The notes under the pieces: model-generated
What the model was told of the DNA's origin: nothing
What the model saw: only the letters and a program-made list of their open reading frames with translations
The model's database searches: none
In this document: positions 6,808-11,604 of the stretch, piece by piece
Layout of the letters: the number at the start of each line of letters is the position of its first letter
Position numbering within the stretch: position 1 is the first letter of the stretch
Translations under genes and position numbers: made by a program
Source: CAYYJV01 sp964486395
GTDB taxonomy: Bacteria; Patescibacteriota; Minisyncoccia; Minisyncoccales; MHMH01
DNA: 14,142 nucleotides
Reading direction: 5' to 3'
NCBI GenBank assembly: GCA_964486395.1
Contig: CAZALP010000013.1
Span: 1-14,142 of the forward strand

Positions 6808-6910
6808 AAACGCTTCCCACAAATGTTGCCCGGCTGATCGCAACAGACAATGCTCATCTTTGTCTCTCGGAATCAGCCACCAAGTCGCCTATTAACACCC
6901 ACAAAGCGTC
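6808..6910. ncRNA. Compact folded element between nusA promoter and ncRNA promoter
   Basis: About 100 bp that can fold into nested stems: ACGCTT (6810-6815) with AAGCGT (6904-6909) closes it, GGCTGAT (6832-6838) with ATCAGCC (6872-6878) forms a central arm, and AGACAA (6845-6850) with TTGTCT (6860-6865) forms its tip. Just inside the closing stem the octamer CCCACAAA occurs on both sides (6816-6823 and 6898-6905). It contains no convincing coding region. It may be an RNA or an upstream element of either neighbouring promoter; the strand is undecided. I do not recognise a riboswitch class. Confidence 0.4.
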
Positions 6911-6918
6911 AAGGGGGT

Positions 6919-6947
6919 TTAACAAATTTTACAGAGTATGCTATAAT
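6919..6947 (+). promoter_or_regulatory. Extended -10 promoter of the unidentified ncRNA
   Basis: TTAACA (6919-6924), exactly 17 nt spacer, perfect TATAAT (6942-6947), with TGC directly before the -10 box (TG-N extended -10). Predicted start is near 6954. No coding frame follows, which points to an RNA gene. Confidence 0.75.
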
Positions 6948-6953
6948 ACCTTG

Positions 6954-7262
6954 TTGAAACAATCTAGCTTGAGAACATTCTTAAGAATAAGTTAAATATC
7001 ATATACTGGTGGAGGTCCAGCCTCCAACCAATTGGGAGTCTATCCTCACTCCTCCTTGTGGGGACCCCGTACGGGGATAATGGTCCTGGCCCAAAGCCTT
7101 GTACCCAAAGACTCCCAGCTGGCTGGAGGTCGCCCCTCTTTCCCAAAATCCGCATACCAGTTATAAAAAATACTCTTTAAGGTTAGCGAGCAGGGAAATT
7201 AAAACTCCGATTCTGTCGCCATTTCTTTGGGAAAAGGGTAGCATCTAGCTACCCTTTTTTAT
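6954..7262 (+). ncRNA. Unidentified structured non-coding RNA, about 300 nt
   Basis: A complete transcription unit with a strong promoter upstream, an intrinsic terminator at 7232-7260 and no credible gene inside. The core (7002-7165) is much GC-richer than its flanks and folds as nested stems: 7002-7010 with 7156-7165 (9 bp, one bulge), CCAGCC 7017-7022 with GGCTGG 7121-7126, TGGGAGTCT 7033-7041 with AGACTCCCA 7109-7117 (9 perfect bp), and GGACC 7062-7066 with GGTCC 7082-7086 around a CCGTACGG tip. A second hairpin is at 7186-7219 (GCGA/TCGC, CAG/CTG, GGA/TCC). CCTCC (7021-7025) could pair with GGAGG at 7011-7015 or at 7125-7129, so two states are possible. It lacks the RNase P GAGGAAAGUCC box, a tmRNA tRNA-like end, and the SRP GGAAG/AGCA loop. 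A 6S-like rod is not excluded. Confidence 0.7.
7232..7260 (+). terminator. Intrinsic terminator of the ncRNA
   Basis: GGGTAGC (7236-7242), loop ATCTA, GCTACCC (7248-7254), then six T. The stem extends with AAAA/TTTT to 11 bp. Confidence 0.9.
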
Positions 7263-7306
7263 TTTAATAAACTCAAATGTTTTTTAATTTCTCTCCAAAA
7301 ACTTTT

Positions 7307-7523
7307 TTAATATTCCAAATAAATAAAACCATTAATCATTTCTTCGGCTACACCCCGCTCCCACAAAAAATCCAAGACTTGGCCATAAAGCGAATACAGA
7401 GCAATGCCTGGAAGGTGCCCGGGGCTCGGCCGGAACACCCAGACCTCTTGAAATCTCCCTTACCCTGTTAAATTTGTAAAAGTACTCGTCTATTAAAAAT
7501 AACGCTCTCAGGAGTGGTGTCAA
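7307..7523 (-). pseudogene. Possible frameshifted small gene, unrecognised
   Basis: Two minus-strand frames look protein-like over adjoining halves. From the TTG at 7523 one frame reads MTPLLRALFLIDEYFYKF and then NRVREISRGLG. From about 7438 another frame continues as GIALYSLYGQVLDFLWERG, then VAEEMINGFIYLEY, and stops at 7307. Joined by a single frameshift near 7440 they would give about 70 residues. No family is recognised. The 266-bp spacer between the ncRNA terminator and tRNA-Ala holds nothing else that I can see. It may be chance. Confidence 0.2.
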
Positions 7524-7527
7524 TAAG

Positions 7528-7599
7528 TGGACCGTGCCAGATTTGCACTGGCAATCTCCTCAATGCGAATGAGGCGCTTTACTGTTAAGCGAACGGCCC
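7528..7599 (-). tRNA. tRNA-Ala (anticodon CGC) with an altered elbow
   Basis: All four arms fold: acceptor GGGCCGT/ACGGTCC (7 bp, including the G3-U70 wobble that specifies alanine), D stem GCTT/AAGC, anticodon stem CCTCA/TGAGG with loop TTCGCAT, T stem GCCAG/CTGGC. Discriminator A; CCA is not encoded and must be added by the cca product. Odd points: the D loop is AACAGTA, lacking the usual G18-G19 pair, and the T loop is TGCAAAT, with G where T55 is expected. tRNA-Pro at 9716 shows the same combination. It lies 14 bp after the gene at 7614-7910 and is probably co-transcribed with it. Identity is strong; normal function is likely but not certain. Confidence 0.85.
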
Positions 7600-7613
7600 C
7601 CTGTTTATTAACC

Positions 7614-7910
7614 TTAAGGGTTAAACAACTGTTTTATTCTTTTAGCTTCTTTCTCTACAACTTCTCCTTCGTATTCGGCAGCGTGAGCAGCAGTTCCTTC
7701 ATAACTCGGCATTTTTTGATCGAGATGAAGGTTTGCCTCCAAAGTTTCATGTGAAGCTTCTTTAACGTAAATATGAAATCTGGGGTAGCCAGAGCCAGAG
7801 CTACCCAAGGGTCGGGAAAAAACCATTTGTTCACCTTCTTTTTTCTCAAAATAATAGCCCGCCCGCCTCATCAGACTGTAAATATTTTTGGCACTTAGGG
7901 TGATTCTCAT
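7614..7910 (-). CDS. Small conserved hypothetical protein of Patescibacteria type
   Basis: Protein of 98 residues beginning MRITLSAKNIYSLMRRAGYYFEK, with a central PRFHIYVKE strand, a LEANLHLDQKMPSYEG segment, then an AAHAAEYEGEVVEKEAKRIKQLF helix. I recall close relatives with this same layout in many CPR genomes, usually annotated hypothetical; this is memory, not a search. No signal, no membrane segment, no cysteines, so probably cytoplasmic. The HLDQK...H...EYEGE pattern of charged residues could form a site, but the function is unknown. Its ATG overlaps the TGA of the upstream gene by 4 bp (ATGA), so the two are translationally coupled. Confidence 0.75.
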   Translation of the reverse strand: MRITLSAKNIYSLMRRAGYYFEKKEGEQMVFSRPLGSSGSGYPRFHIYVKEASHETLEANLHLDQKMPSYEGTAAHAAEYEGEVVEKEAKRIKQLFNP

Positions 7911-8734
7911 AGGCCTACTTGAAAATAAATTAGCACGTCGCCAGTATTCTTATTGCCGGCCAAATCCTTGCAGCGAACATAGAATCCGTAAGCCTGGCCG
8001 TCCTCAAGGCCGGAGATAACGGCCGTATGGTATCTGTTGTAATCATCGGGAGAAAGTCTGTTTCTCATTGAATCATAATCTACGCCCGGCCGGCGATCAT
8101 AACGGCAGGAAGCCGCTTCGTCAGTACTCACTCCTATCATTGTGCTCTTGGTGCCGATGGGCAGTGTATCGCCCGTGGGATAGAAATTGGTCCTTTTTGG
8201 CGGAGTAAAGTCTTCCGGTCTTTCCACCCAAAAAGATATTACTAAGTCCTCTGTATTCTTGTTTCCTTCTTCGTCCATGCATCTCACGCAATATTCATAG
8301 CTTTCACCCTCGCTCAAGGTGGTAATCAAAGCACGGTGCAAAAAACCGTCTTCGGTGGAAAACTCATTTTGCATATATTCGTAATATACTCCGGAAATAT
8401 CAGAGTATCTGCAAGTAGCCTTTTCGTCCGTTTCCACGCTGAGATAAGTTTCTCTAGTTTGGAAAGGCAAACCGCCGGTAGGTTGAGGGTTAGACAATAT
8501 AGGAGGAAGGGTATCGGGTTCCCTTACCCCTTCTGTTTCTTTGGGCTTTTCCGGTTCTTTTTGGGGAGGAGAAACCACCGACTCTTCTTCGGAAATAGGC
8601 TGGGAAATCGAACTTTCTGTTTTTGTTTTTTCAACTTCTTTTCCGAAAAATTGGGTTACCTGGGAAAACAAAATAAAGCCCGCTATCGCCAAAAGAACCA
8701 CTACGATTAAAATATTTCCTTTTTCCTGATGCAT
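7907..8734 (-). CDS. Membrane-anchored surface protein with two tandem Ig/FN3-like domains
   Basis: Protein of 275 residues. Residues 7-25 form a hydrophobic anchor, residues 31-76 a Glu/Pro/Ser/Thr-rich spacer. Two homologous domains follow (about 77-170 and 178-275). Each opens with a TPP/LPP motif, then TDExATCRY, Y..M, an H..I..L..G..Y turn, a VRCxDxxGNKNTxD strand and a final IxFxV. Each has two cysteines about 44 apart (Cys108/Cys152, Cys210/Cys255), probably a disulfide. The layout suggests an adhesive or structural cell-surface protein; no enzyme motif is visible. No Shine-Dalgarno before the ATG. It is the first gene of a short unit with the hypothetical gene at 7614 and tRNA-Ala. 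Confidence 0.75.
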   Translation of the reverse strand: MHQEKGNILIVVVLLAIAGFILFSQVTQFFGKEVEKTKTESSISQPISEEESVVSPPQKEPEKPKETEGVREPDTLPPILSNPQPTGGLPFQTRETYLSVETDEKATCRYSDISGVYYEYMQNEFSTEDGFLHRALITTLSEGESYEYCVRCMDEEGNKNTEDLVISFWVERPEDFTPPKRTNFYPTGDTLPIGTKSTMIGVSTDEAASCRYDRRPGVDYDSMRNRLSPDDYNRYHTAVISGLEDGQAYGFYVRCKDLAGNKNTGDVLIYFQVGL

Positions 8735-8834
8735 AATTAATTTATTCTTATGTCTACTTTAACACATTAAGACGGTTGAAAAAAGAAGTAAGTGCTTTTA
8801 ATTACTTAGCCCGGTAAATATTATCTCGGCGTCA

Positions 8835-8889
8835 ACGAGTATAAACGAATATATATACGAGTATAAACGAATATATATAAACGAATATA
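8835..8889. repeat. 22-bp tandem repeat array, about 2.5 copies, downstream of the Cas2-like gene
   Basis: Two identical 22-bp units occupy 8835-8856 and 8857-8878, followed by a partial third to about 8889. Each unit is built from two half-units, ACGAGTATAA and ACGAATATATAT, so the basic period is about 11 bp. The array is AT-rich and lies in the 211-bp spacer between the Ig/FN3-like gene and the Cas2-like gene; the remainder of the spacer toward 8735 shows nothing recognisable. Confidence 0.85.
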
Positions 8890-8934
8890 AATGTTGTCAT
8901 TTTAACGACGATCGTTGTTATTTTGCCAACATTT
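8889..8934. repeat. 46-bp dyad next to the 22-bp array
   Basis: The outer arms AAATGTTG (8889-8896) and CAACATTT (8927-8934) are perfect inverted copies. The centre (8903-8920) is a near-palindrome around ACGATCGT, broken only by two positions that G-T pairing would tolerate. It sits 12 bp past the end of the Cas2-like gene. It could be an RNA hairpin, an operator, or a recombination site. A T-run for a standard terminator is missing. Confidence 0.6.
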
Positions 8935-8945
8935 TAGCTTCAGTT

Positions 8946-9485
8946 TTAGTTTAAGTTAAAAAGCTTTCTTAGGTGGAGTTCGTTATCAATAGAATCCAGG
9001 GTGCCCCAACGCACAAATTTTCTTAGATTAAAGAATTCAATCACAAACTCTATCTCATTTTGACATTCATAAGGAAAAACAAAAACACTTTTTTGAAGTT
9101 CATAAAATCCTAACTCTTTTAATTTATCCCGGAATGCGTTTCTTGCTTGTTTTAATTTTTCAGGAATATCAAAAACTACTATTCGCCAACGACCATCCCA
9201 ATTATTCCTCTCTATTTTTATATTTTGGAAATGATAGGTTAAAGCTTTAAGCTTTCCCTTGTCGGTAAGAAGATAAGTAAAGCTACCATCAGCATTTTCT
9301 TTAATTGTAACCAAATGGGACCTGTAAAGATTTCTAATTTCCTCCCGGAGTTTTTTTCTATCGATCTTTTTCCACTCCCGGCTCAAACTTTTGAAAACTT
9401 TATACTGTTTATGGAGCGTATAAGAGCACCCCAAAGCTACACCGGAAAGTAAAAGTAACAAGATTTTTTGTTTAGTGGGACTCAT
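8946..9485 (-). CDS. PaaX-like protein: winged helix plus Cas2-like domain
   Basis: Protein of 179 residues. Residues 1-80 look like a winged-helix DNA-binding domain (IRNLYRSHLVTIKENADG, then SFTYLLTDKGK as the wing). Residues 95-179 match the Cas2-like ferredoxin-fold middle domain of PaaX regulators: W-DGRWRIVVFDIPEK, then R..FRDKLKELGFYELQKSVFVFPYEC. Asp106 in VVFDIPE occupies the position of the metal-binding Asp of Cas2 nucleases. Such stand-alone proteins are frequent in CPR genomes and often labelled Cas2; no cas1, effector or spacer-containing array is present here. PaaX proper represses phenylacetate genes, which are not nearby. It may be a regulator or a DNA-acting nuclease. Short tandem repeats lie on both sides, one running into an assembly gap 30 bp before its start. 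Confidence 0.8.
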   Translation of the reverse strand: MSPTKQKILLLLLSGVALGCSYTLHKQYKVFKSLSREWKKIDRKKLREEIRNLYRSHLVTIKENADGSFTYLLTDKGKLKALTYHFQNIKIERNNWDGRWRIVVFDIPEKLKQARNAFRDKLKELGFYELQKSVFVFPYECQNEIEFVIEFFNLRKFVRWGTLDSIDNELHLRKLFNLN

Positions 9486-9515
9486 TATTAAACGAAATTT
9501 ATTATCAATTATTAA

Positions 9516-9615
9516 NNNNNNNNNNNNNNNNNNNNNNNNNNNNNNNNNNNNNNNNNNNNNNNNNNNNNNNNNNNNNNNNNNNNNNNNNNNNNNNNNNNNN
9601 NNNNNNNNNNNNNNN
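9516..9615. other. Assembly gap of exactly 100 N
   Basis: The run of 100 N is a conventional scaffold filler of unknown true length. It abuts a perfect 15-bp tandem repeat, so the gap probably marks a longer repeat array that could not be assembled. The promoter of the Cas2-like gene is probably in or near it. Confidence 0.98.
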
Positions 9616-9660
9616 TACTCTATTGAAATCTACTCTATTGAAATCTACTCTATTGAAATC
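9616..9660. repeat. 15-bp tandem repeat, three perfect copies bordering the gap
   Basis: TACTCTATTGAAATC occurs three times head to tail at 9616-9630, 9631-9645 and 9646-9660, after which the sequence diverges. The left edge is the N gap, so the real copy number is unknown. It lies upstream of the Cas2-like gene and downstream of tRNA-Pro. The 55 bp from 9661 to 9715 hold only a small CCCC/GGGG hairpin. Confidence 0.95.
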
Positions 9661-9715
9661 TACCCCGAAGACCTTTATCTTAAGGGGCGTATTTCTAAAG
9701 AAAAATTAACCATTG

Positions 9716-9788
9716 TCAGGCCGGAGGGAATTGCACCCTCGATCTCCACAGCCCGAGTGTGGCGCCTTAGCTGCTAGGCCACGGCCTG
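9716..9788 (-). tRNA. tRNA-Pro (anticodon CGG) with an altered elbow
   Basis: All arms fold: acceptor CAGGCCG/CGGCCTG (7 bp), D stem GCCT/AGGC, anticodon stem CCACA/TGTGG with loop CTCGGGC, T stem GAGGG/CCCTC, discriminator A, no encoded CCA. As in tRNA-Ala(CGC), the D loop (AGCAGCTA) lacks G18-G19 and has CAG instead, while the T loop (TGCAATT) has G at position 55. It lies 105 bp downstream of cca on the same strand, so the CCA-adding enzyme and one of its substrates may share a transcript. Confidence 0.9.
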
Positions 9789-9789
9789 A

Positions 9790-9805
9790 TGTTCCACGTG
9801 AAAAT
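9790..9805. other. parS-like site (candidate ParB-binding centromere sequence)
   Basis: The 16 bp starting at 9790 match the Bacillus-type parS TGTTCCACGTGAAACA at 14 of 16 positions; only the last two differ. The CACGTG core and TTCCACGTGAA centre are intact. It lies in the spacer 2 bp upstream of tRNA-Pro. ParB binds such sites to load SMC and segregate the chromosome; no parA or parB is in the window. Confidence 0.5.
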
Positions 9806-9816
9806 TAAATAATTTT

Positions 9817-9897
9817 GTAAATCCCCCGTATTGGAAAAATAGGAGCGAAGTGACATAAAAAACCAAAGGTTTCTTAAGCCGGGGTCGGGGGATTTAC
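9817..9897 (-). repeat. 12-bp perfect inverted repeat spanning the cca stop codon
   Basis: GTAAATCCCCCG (9817-9828) and CGGGGGATTTAC (9886-9897) are perfect inverted copies around a 57-nt loop. The right arm contains the cca stop codon. Inside the loop a small hairpin AAACC/GGTTT (9860-9864, 9868-9872) is followed on the minus strand by six T, a weak terminator. The structure could protect or process the 3' end of the cca message ahead of tRNA-Pro. Confidence 0.65.
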
Positions 9898-11423
9898 GTA
9901 ACCCAATATTTCTGCTTGGTCATCTGGTCGCGCTTCATCTCCAGCTGCTCTCTTTCTTCTCTGGCTTTTTGTGACATTTTCTCCAGTTCTTTATCGCTTA
10001 ATTTTCCCAAATGTCGCATTTCTTTAACCAGCCAGTCTTTTTTGTTCTTTTTAGGATCATTAAGAACGTGTCCCAATAGAATATCCAGGATATGTCCTAT
10101 TTTAGGACCGGGTTTAATGCCTAATTGTGACATTACGTCCTCCCCGTTCACTTTCAGCATTCTTACAGAGATCGGGTCTCTGCTGATTCTTTCTATAAGG
10201 TATTTCAAGTGCCGCAATTTGTAGGGTTCGGCTTTGGGGACTCCCGAGCCAATTCGATCGCAATACCTCACTTGCAGTAATTCTTCCATATTTTCCGGAC
10301 CCACCTGCCTGACCAATCTTCTCACCGAGTTTTCCGTTACTTCGTCCACGTTGTAATAAAACAAGTGGTATCTTACCAGTTTGGCAATTTTTTCAATGTC
10401 TTTTTTGGAAAACCTAAGGCGTTCAAGAATTCTGGCTGTCATTTTGGCTCCTACCACTTCGTGATTGTAGAAAGTGGCATCAGGGCCTTCTCCTCGCTTA
10501 ACCTTTGGCTTTCCCACGTCGTGAAGGAGAGCCGCCAATCTGACGTATTTGTTAAAACCCTGCTTGGCAGCATAATCCAAAGACCTTAAATAATGCTCGT
10601 AGCAGCTGTAGATATGATGTTTGTTTTGAGAAACTCCGTATCCTTCCTCTATTTCGGGGATTATATACTGCAGCAGACCCAATTCCCTTAAAAGATCAAT
10701 ACCACCGGAAGCTCTCTCTGACATTATAATCTTCATTAGTTCATCCCTGATTCTTTCTTGGGAAATCGCCTGCAGCCAAGGGGCATTTTTCTTGATGGCC
10801 TCCACGGTTTTGGGCTCAATTTGCCAGCCGTCACCCAAGGTTACGGCAAACCTTACGGCCCTCATCATTCGCAAAGCATCTTCATTAAACCTGTCTTCGG
10901 CGTTTCCAACGGCTCGAATAAGTTTATTCTCCAAATCTTTTCGTCCGCCATACGGATCAATTATGTTGAAATTCGCATGTCGAATGTCGAAATTTGTGAT
11001 TTTTGATTTAGATATTGTTTTGGATTTCGTGCTTCGTGCTTTGGATTTAAAAGCCAGCGCTATCGCATTAACCGTAAAATCTCTCCTGCTTAAGTCCTCT
11101 TTGATAGACTTCGCAAACTGAACCTGATCGGGATGACGTTTATCCGTATATTTCGCCTCGGACCTGTAAGTAGTGACTTCAATTTCCTCCAGTTTCGGAT
11201 TTTTGCTGCCGGTTCTAACGGTCACGGTCAAAAACCTGTTTTCATAAAAACTCCTGGGGAAGATTTTCTGAATTTCTTTCGGTTTGGCATTGGTGGTCAC
11301 GTCCCAATCTTCGGGCTCCATTCCTCTTAAAAAATCCCTAACGCAACCTCCGACAATGTAGGCTTCAAAGCCTTTATTTTGGAGTTTCTCTATAATTGAT
11401 TTTACTTCTTTGGGAATAGTCAT
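9894..11423 (-). CDS. cca: CCA-adding tRNA nucleotidyltransferase with HD domain
   Basis: Protein of 509 residues. The class II nucleotidyltransferase head has GGCVRD (25-30) and the metal-binding DWD (Asp39, Asp41), followed by RRDFTVNAIA (113-122), IIDPYGGRKDLENKLIRAVG and the NTP-templating EDALRMMRAVRFA. An HD phosphohydrolase-type domain follows (LLHDVGKPKV ... NHEVVGAKM ... RYHLFYYN). It builds or repairs the 3' CCA of tRNAs in the cytoplasm. All four tRNA genes here lack CCA, so it is needed. Odd: about 26 residues at 127-152 (Ser/Lys/Thr-rich, then NFDIRHANFN) interrupt the head between ALAFK and IIDPYGG; their DNA is built of short repeated words. The C-terminus is a charged helical extension (465-509). 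No Shine-Dalgarno before the ATG. Possible fused phosphatase activity is not tested. Confidence 0.95.
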   Translation of the reverse strand: MTIPKEVKSIIEKLQNKGFEAYIVGGCVRDFLRGMEPEDWDVTTNAKPKEIQKIFPRSFYENRFLTVTVRTGSKNPKLEEIEVTTYRSEAKYTDKRHPDQVQFAKSIKEDLSRRDFTVNAIALAFKSKARSTKSKTISKSKITNFDIRHANFNIIDPYGGRKDLENKLIRAVGNAEDRFNEDALRMMRAVRFAVTLGDGWQIEPKTVEAIKKNAPWLQAISQERIRDELMKIIMSERASGGIDLLRELGLLQYIIPEIEEGYGVSQNKHHIYSCYEHYLRSLDYAAKQGFNKYVRLAALLHDVGKPKVKRGEGPDATFYNHEVVGAKMTARILERLRFSKKDIEKIAKLVRYHLFYYNVDEVTENSVRRLVRQVGPENMEELLQVRYCDRIGSGVPKAEPYKLRHLKYLIERISRDPISVRMLKVNGEDVMSQLGIKPGPKIGHILDILLGHVLNDPKKNKKDWLVKEMRHLGKLSDKELEKMSQKAREEREQLEMKRDQMTKQKYWVT

Positions 11424-11430
11424 CAGTATA

Positions 11431-11470
11431 ATCCGAATTTACGAATAATATCCGAATGCTACGAATTTAC
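11431..11470. repeat. Imperfect 19-20 bp direct repeat upstream of cca
   Basis: ATCCGAAT occurs at 11431 and 11450, each followed about 10-11 bp later by ACGAAT (11441 and 11461). The segment lies directly before the cca start, between cca and the divergent tRNA-Arg promoter, and overlaps any cca promoter. The ACGAAT word also recurs in the 22-bp array at 8835-8889. Confidence 0.55.
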
Positions 11471-11483
11471 TATAATATAAAAT

Positions 11484-11511
11484 TTGATTTTTTTCAATTC
11501 CGTGTTAGAAT
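11484..11511 (+). promoter_or_regulatory. tRNA-Arg promoter
   Basis: TTGATT (11484-11489), 16-nt spacer, TAGAAT (11506-11511) preceded by TG-T (extended -10). The predicted start near 11518 is 2 nt before the mature tRNA 5' end, so almost no leader would need removal. Confidence 0.6.
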
Positions 11512-11519
11512 GACACTGA

Positions 11520-11593
11520 GCGCCTGTAGCTCAACCGGACAGAGCGGCGGTCTTCGGAACCGCAGGTTGTAGGCTCGAATCCTACCAGGCGCA
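11520..11593 (+). tRNA. tRNA-Arg (anticodon TCG)
   Basis: Acceptor GCGCCTG/CAGGCGC, D stem GCTC/GAGC with GG in the loop, anticodon stem GCGGT/ACCGC with loop CTTCGGA, T stem GTAGG/CCTAC with loop CTCGAAT, discriminator A, no encoded CCA. Position 54 is C instead of the usual T. The elbow G18-G19 is normal, unlike the Ala and Pro tRNAs. Confidence 0.93.
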
Positions 11594-11604
11594 CTATACT
11601 TAAA

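Noticed and set aside
6774..6857. 27-residue minus-strand frame (MSIVCCDQPGNICGK...) overlapping the end of another mini-frame by ATGA.
   Set aside because: The cysteine-rich look is intriguing, but it is very short, lacks a Shine-Dalgarno, and overlaps the arms of the folded element.
6964..7155. 63-residue minus-strand open frame inside the ncRNA.
   Set aside because: The GC-rich paired structure and the plus-strand promoter and terminator explain the sequence better; the peptide is low-complexity Gly/Pro/Arg.
7744..7759. A third parS-like palindrome (GTTTCATGTGAAGC).
   Set aside because: It matches only about 12 of 16 positions, has a broken core and lies inside a coding region.
8835..9660. 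CRISPR array beside a Cas2-like gene.
   Set aside because: The repeats are head-to-tail with no spacers, and cas1 and effector genes are absent.
9616..9777. Plus-strand open frame with YSIEI repeats leading out of the gap.
   Set aside because: It continues through the tRNA-Pro gene; the peptide repeat is only the translation of the 15-bp DNA repeat.
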